From: Rosellinia necatrix
Lineage: Eukaryota > Ascomycota > Sordariomycetes > Xylariales > Xylariaceae
Direction of reading: 5' to 3'
Length of the DNA: 64,000 nt
Assembly (NCBI GenBank): GCA_021209875.1
Contig: JAGYVD010000002.1
Coordinates: 2,232,001-2,296,000 of the forward strand
Position 1 is the stretch's first letter. Every line of letters starts with the position of its first letter. Both the position numbers and the translations under genes were made by a program. The notes beneath the pieces are model-generated. The model ran no database searches, was not told where the DNA came from, and saw nothing but the letters and a program-made list of their open reading frames with translations. Positions 26,192-36,239 of the stretch are shown here, piece after piece.

Positions 26192-28321
26192 TTTGAGAGA
26201 GCTTTTGAAATGCTTCAGATGCGGTTCTGTGCTATCTAATGGTTGAAAAATGCATATAAAGGTTCAAGGGTGGTTTTGGGTATTGGATCAAGAGCTTCGG
26301 CTGGTTGACTAAATCTTCAAATAAGTACTTGGGTAGCTCAGTAGGTGCCTACCTAGGTAGGTACCTATGTGCAAACCAGTCGGCTGGGGTAACTTCTCAC
26401 CTAGAACATACCTAGTAGCGAGGAAGGAAAGTAAGATGATGGGTGAATAGCGAATAGCACAGCACTAGACAAACGAAGAGCAAGAACGATCCCTAGCCTC
26501 CTCCAAGTTCAGCGTGTTAGATACCCTGTAGTATGCTAGGATGCCCCTCACTTAGCGCCTGCCGCCGCTAGTGTAAATAGATCCCTCAGCCTACCTAATG
26601 TATACGCATTTCCTTCTTGTAGCAAGCAGGCAGACAATCCCACACCTGCCACATTTAAGATGTTCTGGCCCGTGCCCGTAGGAACCTGGAACCCGGAGCC
26701 CGGGCTGAGTTCCGTGATAATTCCGGCATACCTACTAGCCCGACCATATCAAACCAACAAGGCTCGAGTTGGCAGGATAAGAATGGCTCTAGAAGAAAAA
26801 GCAAAGTAACCAATGCAGGCAAGGCACGCAACCATATGCAGCAATAAATCGGATCATCAGCATCCTAACTCATACATGATCGACTAACCCAGTAGTCAAT
26901 CTACTAGAGATTACGAATACTTAAAACACAGACCGGCACAGATGTGCCTTTAAGAAGACTTAGAAGTCCGACGACTTACCGACCATAACGAAGCTAAAGG
27001 TCACAACTTAGATGATGCACGAGTAGGAGATGTTCGTCTAGGAGATTCCTCGCATCATCTAGGGCGATTTGCTTGACTATACTTTAGGAAAGATCCCTTC
27101 GTCTCTAAATAAAGAAATATTGCTTCCCATTAGCGTCACCACGAAAAGGGAGCGTGGCGCCCGTATGAGATCCTCCGAGGAATACGAAGTGTGCAAGGAA
27201 CCTTTTCGGGTAGAAATACCCAATGCAACTTAAAGAACTAAATTGAAAGTTCGTTTTCGAAGTCCCAAGCGCATGAGTAAGCCTCAGAAATGACATCGCA
27301 TCTATTCTTGTCATGGGCCGAATACCCAGAGCGAAGCCCAGCCACAAGACGGTCACACGACGCGGCATCCATGACGATGATACGAATAATACAGCGATGG
27401 GAGTTTCTAGCGTTTATAGAGAAAGTACCTATGGCGTGATGCAAGAATGTCTGACAGGAAGTCGGCAGGTATAACGAAGCCCAAGCCTGTGAATCTCTAG
27501 AAGCTATGGATTCTCTGAACTTACATAGCTCCCGAGAGCACTCACTTACGACATGTTCGTGAATATAACTACCAAGATCAGTATATAATCAGCGATGAAA
27601 TTTCGATAGGCCCGACGGCAAAGCGATGTGCAAATTCGTGGTCTCCAATGCATTGTAACCTACCTACTAAGCTCCCTCCAGCCCTTTCCGATCGAGGCTT
27701 CTTTACCTTTACACCCGCTTTTTTTTTTTGGGAGGCTATTCCAAAATTTCTCCGCCCATGATCTTGATGGCCTGAGAGGAATCTTGCTAATGGGACCAAC
27801 ACGGTGAATCGTTGCCCAAGTCCTAGCATTTGCACCATTCATGATCGGCGCTTTTGCTACTATTATCGTGGAAATGGCCTGAAGCATTTTGATCTTGGCT
27901 GGAGTCGGTATACAAAACCTATATGCCGAATTCGGCCAAGCTTGGGACGGCGAATCGTCTGCTAATGCCCTGATGCTATTAGTCCCGGCAGCTAACCGCA
28001 CTCCGGACACCCGCGCTGGAGATCGGGTCCCTTCCGGGCTTAGTATCGTCAATGGGCCTGCCCTCAAATCTTGATTACCTTCCGCAAACTGCCGTGCGGT
28101 CGCCGTGAGTCCGCCCCTCAATCTGGTGGCTGGTATGACGACAGGAGTGAAGCCCTTTTTAGCTTGCTATCCGTTACTAGACGAGAGCTCATAGCATCAG
28201 AAAGCTCAATGTGTCGGTGGTATTTAAGATTCACGCGATCCGCAGACGAAAACATTCTGATGATGGCAAGACATTTTCTATACCTCTAATCTCAATTAGC
28301 CAATTCTACTATACCCTCAGG
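26192..28321. other. 2.1 kb intergenic region with a possible decayed reading frame
   Basis: Upstream region of the TPR gene and of the GH-like gene (divergent). ACCT/AGGT units lie at 26340-26375. Bases 27767-28073 read, on the plus strand, as a hydrophobic frame interrupted by TGA codons, overlapping a 153-codon minus-strand open frame. Neither matches a family I know. Confidence 0.45.
27767..28073 (+). pseudogene. Possible remnant of a membrane-protein reading frame
   Basis: One plus-strand frame reads GILLMGPTR, TGA, IVAQVLAFAPFMIGAFATII, then VEMA, TGA, SILILAGVGIQNLYAEFGQAW and onward for about 45 codons to a stop. The hydrophobic composition resembles membrane segments, and both internal stops are TGA, as repeat-induced C-to-T mutation would leave. 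No family is recognised and chance is a real alternative. Confidence 0.2.
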
Positions 28322-29721
28322 ATGCATCGTTCCTGGGCTGCCGCTGTGGCTTTTGCTGCGCAAGCGGCCGCTGTTTTCGACATCGATAGCAGTCCCAACG
28401 CTGTTGGCATCTGCTATTCCGTTTGGCACAGTCGTGAGTAAATTCCCAGTGTCTTCTTTCCTATCTCAATGCCTCCGTCACGCGAAAGATAGAATTATGT
28501 CCCTACCTAGGTTGGAAACGTATATAATATTTTGATTCATCGGCCTTGTTTGGAATCTTAACTTTGACACTGCGCACTATAGTTGGATATGATAACGGTG
28601 CACCGCCGGACATCTCGGAAATCGAGATCGGTAACCAACAATTCGCGTCAACGCCGAATTGGCATTGGTGGGGACGCCCGGCCGGTGGTTACTATGCCGG
28701 CGGGAATAACGCTGTCCTGGACCGTCATTTCTCTCAGATATCAGGGGCGGGTATCGACTTCATTGTCATTGACGCAACAAATTTGCAGGTATGCTAGCTT
28801 GAGCTTGAGCTCACCGGGGCCTCACAGCTTGGCCGCCTACTAATCCGTATGCTACTAGGGCTATGACGGATATGCACCTGGCCTTTTCACGGAACCTTCA
28901 GATGCACTGCTTGCCGAAATGCAAGCTCAAAGAGCGCAAGGCAAGCCTACGTAAGTATTTCCTAGACAAGGTGTGAACACTGACGTAACTTACTCTCGTG
29001 GCAGACCCCACGTCGTCTTCTGGGTACGGACCGGTGCCTCTGACGCGGATCCCGCCGCGGTCGGTCGGTTCGTCAGGGACAGATACTACGGCAATCCGAA
29101 CTATAGCGACTTCTGGGTAACCCTCGGTGGAAAGCCTCTTCTCGTAACCACAGATACGATTCCTGGGGAGCTGGCCAACACTTTTACTCTGCGTAAGATG
29201 TGGGGTCTTCAAGGCAGTCTTGCGGAGAGCGAGTGGTCATTCCTGCAAGATGCACCTCAGAACGTTGGCATGACCGGCGGAACCCCTGAGCAAGTGAGCG
29301 TGTGCGTAGCTAAGCAGGCCGATTATATGACCAACAAAGCCTCGGCCACCCCCAGAAGACAGGGCGGGACATTTCAGACACAATGGCGCCGCGCCTTTGA
29401 TGTCCGTCCAAAGGTTGTCCTGCTCACCTGGTGGAACGAGTGGATGGCTCAACGCCAGTCGGATGACGCGTCAGGAAACCCTCGGTTTGTCGATAATTAC
29501 GATGGAGGTTAGTTCGGCCCTTCCTGCCTTGAGCGAGAATTCTACACGCCCAATATAATGGCCAAAGACTAACACATGCCTCAGAATACTCTCGAGACAT
29601 CGAGCCGCAAGATCCAAGTCAGCCGGGTGGCCACGGATCAAAATATCTGGATTGGACAGTACAATATGTCGCTGCATACAAAGGCAATCGCGGCTTCCCT
29701 GAAGGATTGACAGGATACTGA
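28322..29721 (+). CDS. Secreted GH99/WbsX-like TIM-barrel glycosidase-type protein, 349 aa
   Basis: Exons 28322-28433, 28583-28788, 28859-28950, 29005-29507 and 29585-29721, all in phase (1050 nt). The N-terminus MHRSWAAAVAFAAQAAA is a signal peptide, so the protein is exported. Conserved-looking strands include GICYSVWHS, TPNWHWWGRP, GIDFIVIDATN, KPTPHVVFWVRTG, KPLLVTTD, the loop VVLLTWWNEW (278-283 for TWWNEW) and EYSRDIEP with GGHGSKYLDW near the C-terminus. The WNEW and EYSRDIEP signature is that of GH99/GH71-like and DUF5010-type barrels, many of them bacterial. The likely role is hydrolysis of an extracellular glycan; the substrate is unknown. AATAAA occurs 25 bases after the stop. Confidence 0.82.
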
Positions 29722-31691
29722 TGTGAACGAGCTGTAGTAGTCATAAATAAAAGGGGAAAGACATGATCTGGACAGTATTCAAGGTGTGGATCCACCGTCA
29801 GGAGAATAAGCATCCAAAGGTCGAAGTCCATAAACTCTTGCGAGAAGAGAACCTGGGATTGAACGTTTGACATGTAAATATTCCTTAAAACCTTGGAAGG
29901 CCTAAAAGGATGAGTCCCCTGAGTAAGCAGACAGATTGTTCTCCTTCAATCTATCTGTAACATGGACCTCTAGTTTACCTTCTTCAAGTTTTAAATTAGA
30001 TCCCTTGCCCAATCGAAGGGTGCGATGCTTTAAAGTATATGCTCCTATATAACACCATTGCGTATGTTAAAGCAAGTCGTTTTCCTCCAAGTGCCTACTA
30101 AATAATCTCCCAACGGCCTGGGACACGCCGAGAGCGGGATAAGGCGGCCACGAGTGGGATTTACAAACAACCATGCGGCCAATTTGCGCTTAAGTTAGCT
30201 ACATTTTTCCTTCACCGTCTATTTTACGATCGATATCGGACTATGACTACAGGTATAGAGCTGTTGCTTCTTCCAGATCACATGCCTATATTAGGTAATT
30301 AGTCTACATCAAGTGCCTACGCTCCCTATTAATTAGTTACATTACATGTATTACATCGTTGTTCAGATTGAGAGCCCACAGCACCTAGTGCGGGACCCTC
30401 TCCGCAGATGCACTAGCGCACCCAAGCCCTACCTGATAAAAGATCTAGCCATAGGTAATAACTACCTGTACGGTACAGTATACGACTATGAATGGTGGAT
30501 TGCGCTTCGCATGCCGCCAATCTGTTAGCCTAAAGGTACACATACGTCAAATTACCTAGGTATCATGTACAATACTTAATCTACTACCTGCCTACCACAT
30601 AGGTGCCTACCTACCTGAGGTATGTAATTAGATAGGTACTTGCGCGGATAGAGTTCAGAGGAGTGTCGTACAGCTCTATGCAAGTACGACAGAGATACTG
30701 CAAACCTGATAGGCCACCATCGCATAGAACTTCCTCTTTCGGTGTGATATCGGTACTTAGCCGGCTCCAAAACTATGTACCGCCCGTCCGGCGCCGGTCT
30801 GGGGGTTTTTTGTGAGCAATGGTGGCCGTGGTGCAGCAGTAAACCCCCCGCTCACACCATCACACCGTCACTAATAGCTAGTTAGGATTTTCAAAGCCAC
30901 CGACGACGCTTGTCCTGCTCGTCAAAGAGGGGGGGCCGATTTGAATATCTCCGGGGCTACACGTGCGCTAGCGGGGCCGCATGCGAACACGGAACCATGT
31001 ACATACAGATGTCAGTAGAGCCGTTTGGAGTCCCGTCTCTTTGAAGTTTGGGACCCCGTCCAGAGTGGTTTACAGGCGGAGGCTAGCGCGAGAAGCGAGG
31101 AGAGAAGCGAGGAGAGCCGCAATGCCACGCATCTCCCTTTGGAATCATGCATACCGGGTCGGAACTAGGCGCCTCGCATCTTGACACGCCGCTCGGGACG
31201 GCGTGTGGGAGCAGACGAATGGGCATCGTCTGATTTGTCATGGACCGAGACGGCCAAGATGCACGCCCTTCCTGCCATCCCTCCCCTCCCTACCTCCTTA
31301 CCTTCGTACCGTTCCTACCCTTCCCATCGGACCACTGCATCTCGGCACGTTGCGTCGTCTCGGTACGTTGCGTCTAGGCACGTTGCTGCTTCACGTAATT
31401 TCTCGGATTCCGTGAGTCATGCAATGCTTGCTCAAAACAACCACCGGCGACGGTTGAGCTGCTATAAGATAGGGAACGACGCCCGACCAGACCGGCAGTG
31501 AAACAGAGGGCCAGAAAGCAGACCGAAGCAGGCAACTAGACGAAAGCCGGACGGAAACTAGACTGCAAACCGAAACTGAATCGAGATAAATCGAATCGAC
31601 AGGACCCAACATCTACTGCTTTTCTATCCCTTTTCTATCCCTCGTCCTATCATCGTCTCTCCCTCTTAATCTTGCACTCACTGCCCTCAGA
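29722..31691. other. Intergenic region, promoter of the PaiB-like gene
   Basis: No gene is supported; the 60-codon frame at 30346-30528 starts with ATG but has no family signal. ACCT/AGGT units lie at 30590-30620. Near 31088-31118 AGAAGCGAGG units repeat, and at 31330-31390 a roughly 17-base CGGCACGTTGCGTCGTCT-type unit occurs three times imperfectly. The last 300 bases are a pyrimidine- and ACCGAAC-rich leader of the gene at 31692. Confidence 0.5.
29746..29751 (+). terminator. Putative poly(A) signal AATAAA
   Basis: Canonical AATAAA 25 bases downstream of the GH-like stop codon on the same strand. Motif match only. Confidence 0.45.
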
Positions 31692-32462
31692 ATGCATTTC
31701 CCTGCCCACCACGTAGAGAAGGCCATCCCCGTGCTGCGAAAGCTTGTGCGCGACAACCCGCTCGGCGTCCTAACGACTGCTATTCGCTCGGAGTCCGCGC
31801 CCTTTATACTGTCCAGTCACGTCCCGTTCCTACTAGATGTCAAAGATGAAAACAGTCCGGACGAGCTCGGCGTCCTCCGCGCCCATATCGCACGACAGAA
31901 CCCCCAGGCAAAGGCTCTAATCGCGGCCGCACAGGCCGGTACCCGTCCAGAACCCAACCTCTTGGAAGAGGAAGTCCTGGTTCTCTTCACAAGCCCCATT
32001 CATCACTATGTCACTCCCAAGTACTACACTGAGACGAAGCCAACGACAGGGAAGGTTGTGCCTACCTGGAACTACATGGCCGCGCAGGCGTACGGTCGGA
32101 TCAAGGTCCACTGGGATCACAAGTCGGAGGAGAGTGTCGAATTTCTGTCGAAGCAGATATCTGACCTCTCGGAATTCGCAGAATCATCCATCATGGGCTT
32201 TACTGGGAAGGGTGATGACCCGAAGTCTTGGAAGGTCACCGACGCCCCAGACCGGTACATCGAGCTGCTGCAGAAGGGCATTATCGGTATCGAGATCAAA
32301 CTGGACCGACTGGAAGGGAAATTCAAGATGAGCCAGGAGATGTCGCTAGGTGACAGGCAGGGAGTAGCTAAAGGCTTTGCGAATCTGGGGACCGAGACAG
32401 CTAGCGCAATGTCCCAAATCGTACAGGAAAGGAGTGATTTAAAGGAGTCCAAATCTTCCTAA
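31692..32462 (+). CDS. PaiB-like FMN-binding protein, 256 aa
   Basis: Single exon with ATG after CTCAGA. The whole protein fits the FMN_bind_2/PaiB family: an N-terminal segment MHFPAHHVEKAIPVLRKLVR then NPLGVLTT; HVPFLLD; ARQNPQAKAL; LVLFTSPIHHYVTPKYY; VPTWNYMAAQAYGRIKVHWD; and a C-terminal helix with KGIIGIEIKLDRLEGKFKMS and DRQGVAKGF. In bacteria PaiB represses sporulation and protease genes. Fungal members are flavin-binding split-barrel proteins of uncertain role, possibly oxidoreductases. It lacks targeting signals. Its 3' end faces the minus-strand secreted gene about 490 bases away. Confidence 0.92.
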   Translation: MHFPAHHVEKAIPVLRKLVRDNPLGVLTTAIRSESAPFILSSHVPFLLDVKDENSPDELGVLRAHIARQNPQAKALIAAAQAGTRPEPNLLEEEVLVLFTSPIHHYVTPKYYTETKPTTGKVVPTWNYMAAQAYGRIKVHWDHKSEESVEFLSKQISDLSEFAESSIMGFTGKGDDPKSWKVTDAPDRYIELLQKGIIGIEIKLDRLEGKFKMSQEMSLGDRQGVAKGFANLGTETASAMSQIVQERSDLKESKSS

Positions 32463-32949
32463 TTAAAATTAAGCCGGATTTACCCTTCTCACCCGAATCC
32501 CACTTGGCGAGATAGAAAGCATAGCAGGCTTCATTAAAGAAACAAGAAAGCCGCATACGGAGTTTAGGACTCGCTCCCGTTACGCAAACCTTCGGTTAGA
32601 GGAGTGGCATATAGGGCAGTGCGCTAATTCAGGGGCACAGCATACTCTTTACACTTGGGTGTAGCCCTGATCATGTATATTCAAGACACCTGGCCGCTAG
32701 AGGGCAGTGACGGAGCTTATTAAATCAAGAATAATGAAAAAAGTCGGCAGCAAATGGAAATATCAAATGGAAGTCAAGCATCCTTAAATAGCCACCAAGC
32801 GTAGTATATCCCCCCCGAATCGACTACCGGATCAAACTACACACTTCGTCACTAGCATTTCCCATCGGGATGGGGAGCGAACGAAAACGAAGCAACCCGA
32901 TGATCTCCATAACCTCCGCATGAGGTACACCAGGCAGGCCTCATAGCCC
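32463..32949. other. Convergent spacer
   Basis: AT-rich 3' flanks of two converging genes. No gene or repeat of note. Confidence 0.55.
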
Positions 32950-33857
32950 CTAGAATAGCTGGGCTGATACGGGGGCGGTATTGACGCCCCAAACTAAGCC
33001 ACGGGTCGTAAGAATATTCGTCGCATTGGTCAAGGCGACCTCGTGAAACTGGGCAAAGTCTGAAAACCGATTAATTAGCAAATCCCCACGGACGACGAGA
33101 CCGGGATCGCCCGGTGGGGGGAGGTTTACCGATCGGATGGCCGGTCTGGCACGCGTAGTTGCTGAATCGAACCAGGGTCTGGTTCGCGAAGATCCGGTCG
33201 CCCTTCAGCGTCGTCCAGGACCCGGCGAACGAGCCGTTCCCGGACCGGTACGGGATGAAGCCCCTCTGCTCGTATCTCTGCTCGAACGAGCCGTCCGGGA
33301 AGACGAACCTGAAAGACAACTAACGGCGCCGAACTCACGTTAGCACCAAAGGTTTAAAAACAGCGTGTGTGGTGCACTGCCCCTGTTACCGGCAGCTGAG
33401 GTTATCAAGAGAGAGAGAGAGACTCACGCGCTCCGTGAAGGTGTACTCCCCGATCGAGGTCGTGAAATTCACGCTCCGGGTGGACAGGCCGGGGAAGTTG
33501 TTGGGGCCCTGGACGGTCCAGATCATGAGCCCGGCCCACTCGGGGTTGAAAACTAGCGGGCGCCATCATCTCTCAGCAAAAGGAAAAAAAAAAAAATACG
33601 GATTTATGAAATTATCGCGAGAACCGCTAACGGACGAACGGGTTGGAGTTTCACTCACAGTTGTTGGTCACGGACCCCACGTTGCCCGCGGTGGCGCCGA
33701 TGATGCCGGCCGTGAGCGATTCGGCGTAATCGGTCCCCGGCGGGCATGTGCACGGCGTGCCGGAGACCGACGAGCAGGGTAGCACGAAGGGGAATGTGGA
33801 CGTCCCCGTCGCGAACGCCGCGAGGGAGGCGGCCAGGAGGACTCCGATAAAAGTCAT
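32950..33857 (-). CDS. Small secreted glycoprotein of unknown function, 207 aa
   Basis: Exons 33659-33857, 33428-33552, 33130-33319 and 32950-33059 on the minus strand; phases close (624 nt). For exon 3 the TTAG acceptor after a GCTAAC branch site was chosen because it alone keeps FRFVFPDGSFEQRYEQRGF in frame. MTFIGVLLAASLAAFATG is a signal peptide. The mature part has a short Cys-rich start (PCSSVSGTPCTCPPGTDY), NNFFNPEWAGLMIWTVQGPN, then alternating strands and C-terminal helices, with several N-glycosylation sequons (NFT, NGS, NQT, NAT). The layout suggests a compact alpha/beta or NTF2-like fold, but I do not recognise the family. Size, secretion and lack of enzymatic motifs make it an effector-like candidate. 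Confidence 0.8.
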
Positions 33858-35118
33858 TTTCGTCTTGTGAGGGAGGACCGGAGGACCGAAGAGGCTTTGT
33901 TCAAGTGGATGTAAGGTGGTGTGGTGATAGGAGGACGGTAGTTGGCTGTCTTTGTATGATTCGTGGGCATTTCACTCACGGGTAGGGAAGCAGGAACTCA
34001 CATACTTATACTCTTACAGTTACTTGTGGTTTTTGTACGGATACAGAGCAATCGTGGCAGCGAAGGAACTGGATAGACGGAGACCAGTCCTGGGTTGTGA
34101 TGGAGTAATTACTTGTTAGTAGACTATTGTTGTGTTGCCGTTCACCTGCCCGTGTCTCAATTACCTAATGGTACGCGAATGTATACGAGAAATCTGGCTG
34201 GTTTGCCACGCGACTATGAACGTTTTGTAAGACGGAAGTGAACCGTTTGAGTTGTACATATTACCAAGTTCGTTCTTAGATAATGTCATATCTATTGGCC
34301 GTTTTGCTCTATAGGTTAGACGACGTAAGCTCTCACGAACTATTTCTAATATATAGATTGGCATTTCTATCGCTCGGCTGGCTGAGATAACTGCGCTCGA
34401 ATGACAAGGTCCAGCGCTTTTGCGAGGCTTTACAGCCATTCCTATATAACTTCCATCGCACATCTAGTGCCAATGGTAACACTCGTTGAGCTTTGCAGTG
34501 CCGTCTAGCGATGTATGAGAGGACAAAACCCTTGCCTCCGCGATACCTCTTACTGAATTTCCGATGAAACAAAAATCGACAATTTCGCAATAAGTTTCAA
34601 CTGCGTTACTCATATACAATATGCGACGGTATATCACTGGTGCCTGAGCCTCGGCGAAGCATCTCTTACTCAAGGGTTCATCGCAATAACTTCTCCATGG
34701 CCGACGAATCAGTTATAGCTGTAACGAAGTAGATGTAAGCTGACGGAGGTAGTTGTATGTGCGCCTTCAGGCTAAACAAGTATGATCAAACTCAGACAAG
34801 TCTCTCTAGGAACTGTCAGCAGTGAAAGGTATATGTTTACTGGCTCAAATACGTATAGGGCATACCTAGGTAATAGTTTGTCCCTAGTAGCCGAGACATC
34901 TTCCATTAAAATAGGAAAGAGATGTTGCAATGTATTCGCATGTTTGAATCACAAGCTGCAGATCATCGTCAGAGTTGTCGAACCGGACATATCGGGATCG
35001 CAATACTTCATCACCCGGTTACCATAATTATGTTGGGTATTCCTGTCCTATTCTATCGTAATAATACATGGTCAAGTCAAAACCCAATAATTAGGACAGG
35101 TTCTAGGTATAAGAAAGC
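33858..35118. other. Intergenic region upstream of the small secreted gene
   Basis: Promoter of the minus-strand secreted gene on the left and 3' flank of the protoglobin gene on the right. Short minus-strand frames at 34161-34673 overlap each other without a consistent splice path. No gene is supported. Confidence 0.5.
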
Positions 35119-36239
35119 CTAAGCCGCGGCATGAGTGGTTGCTTTCTCGTCATCTTGGGCCGACGCTGGCTCCTCGCTCTCCCCACTGGTGACGTTCACT
35201 GCATTCATCCCCTGCGTCAAACCAGAGAATGGACAAGCGCTCTCAGTACCAATCTCCGCTGCGTCTTCTTCAATATCTTCGAGTATCTTCTTGCCAAACA
35301 GATACCCTTCATCTTCAAACTCGGGAGTTTCGGCCTCGTCGGCAAACTCGTCACCGTCCCGGACATCTGTGAAACGTAAGTATGTTATTCCGAGCTCTTC
35401 TAGTTGTATTCCCTTGAGCATATTCTTGAAAACATGATAAGGCATAAAAAACGGGGGAGGTAGACATGTACTTACTGCGGAAGAGTTAGCTCGAATACAC
35501 AAGTTCGTTTCCAGGAGATAGGGGAAGGATTGATACTCACCACCACTTGGCAAACAGGTCATTCTGTATCCAGATAACCTTGCCTAATGCCTTCACAAGA
35601 GCTACCTTCTTCTCCATCCGCAGGCGAGGATGCGAGAGCAGCGCCTCTGTGAACGTGTCCTGAATGAACGACAAGCATGCGCCAATATGTACATACTCTA
35701 TGTGAAGAGGGTGTTTACGTCCCCTTCCCACGTGCATCATTCTAGAGAGATGGATATGAGTAGCGTGTTCGGGATTGCAGATGTGGACTTGCTTGAGCTC
35801 ACCCAACTTTATCCAGATAATACCAGAACTCCATGGTGGAGGGGTCTGAACATAGCTTGTTTAGGTAAGCCCGCAAGAAGGTCTTGCGATGGAGGATAAT
35901 AGGGCTGTTGTCGGTGAGGTTCTCGTCCACGGGGCCTTCATAGCTCGTGCTCCTTGTATGGAATGCCCTGGCGGTGATGTCATATTGCAAGAGTTTATGA
36001 TATACTATATTCACCAAAGCCGGGATCAGTGCCTTGATGTATTTGGAGCCTGATATTAGAGCTTCGATATCCCCTGCAGCTTGGTGTCAGTGCCCACGTT
36101 GTGGTTGCTATCGAAGGTTGGGGGTTGACAACGCACGTGAACTGAAATCTAGAAAGGAGTGTAGGTATTGGATCCTAGTCTCTAGATTGGTGTATAGCTC
36201 TTTACGGTCGATGTGCTTCATCGGACGCAGGGAACTCAT
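35119..36239 (-). pseudogene. Protoglobin-domain protein gene, last junction out of phase
   Basis: Exons 36137-36239, 35803-36073 and 35541-35741 join perfectly and encode MSSLRPMKHIDRKELYTNLE through GVDNIVYHKL-like helices to the heme-pocket segment HPLHIEYVHIGACL and VIWIQNDLFAKW. This is the protoglobin/globin-sensor fold, with the proximal His in the YVHIGA segment. The expected continuation Y-V-R-D-G-D-E-F-A-D-E is present at 35119-35366 after a good CAG acceptor. Exon 3, however, can only end in phase 2 (GTGGTG donors repeat every three bases), while the last exon needs phase 1. Either one base differs in the GTGGTG stretch at 35539-35546, a splice site is missed, or the gene is broken. 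Protoglobins bind O2, CO and NO; fungal roles are unknown. Confidence 0.75.
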
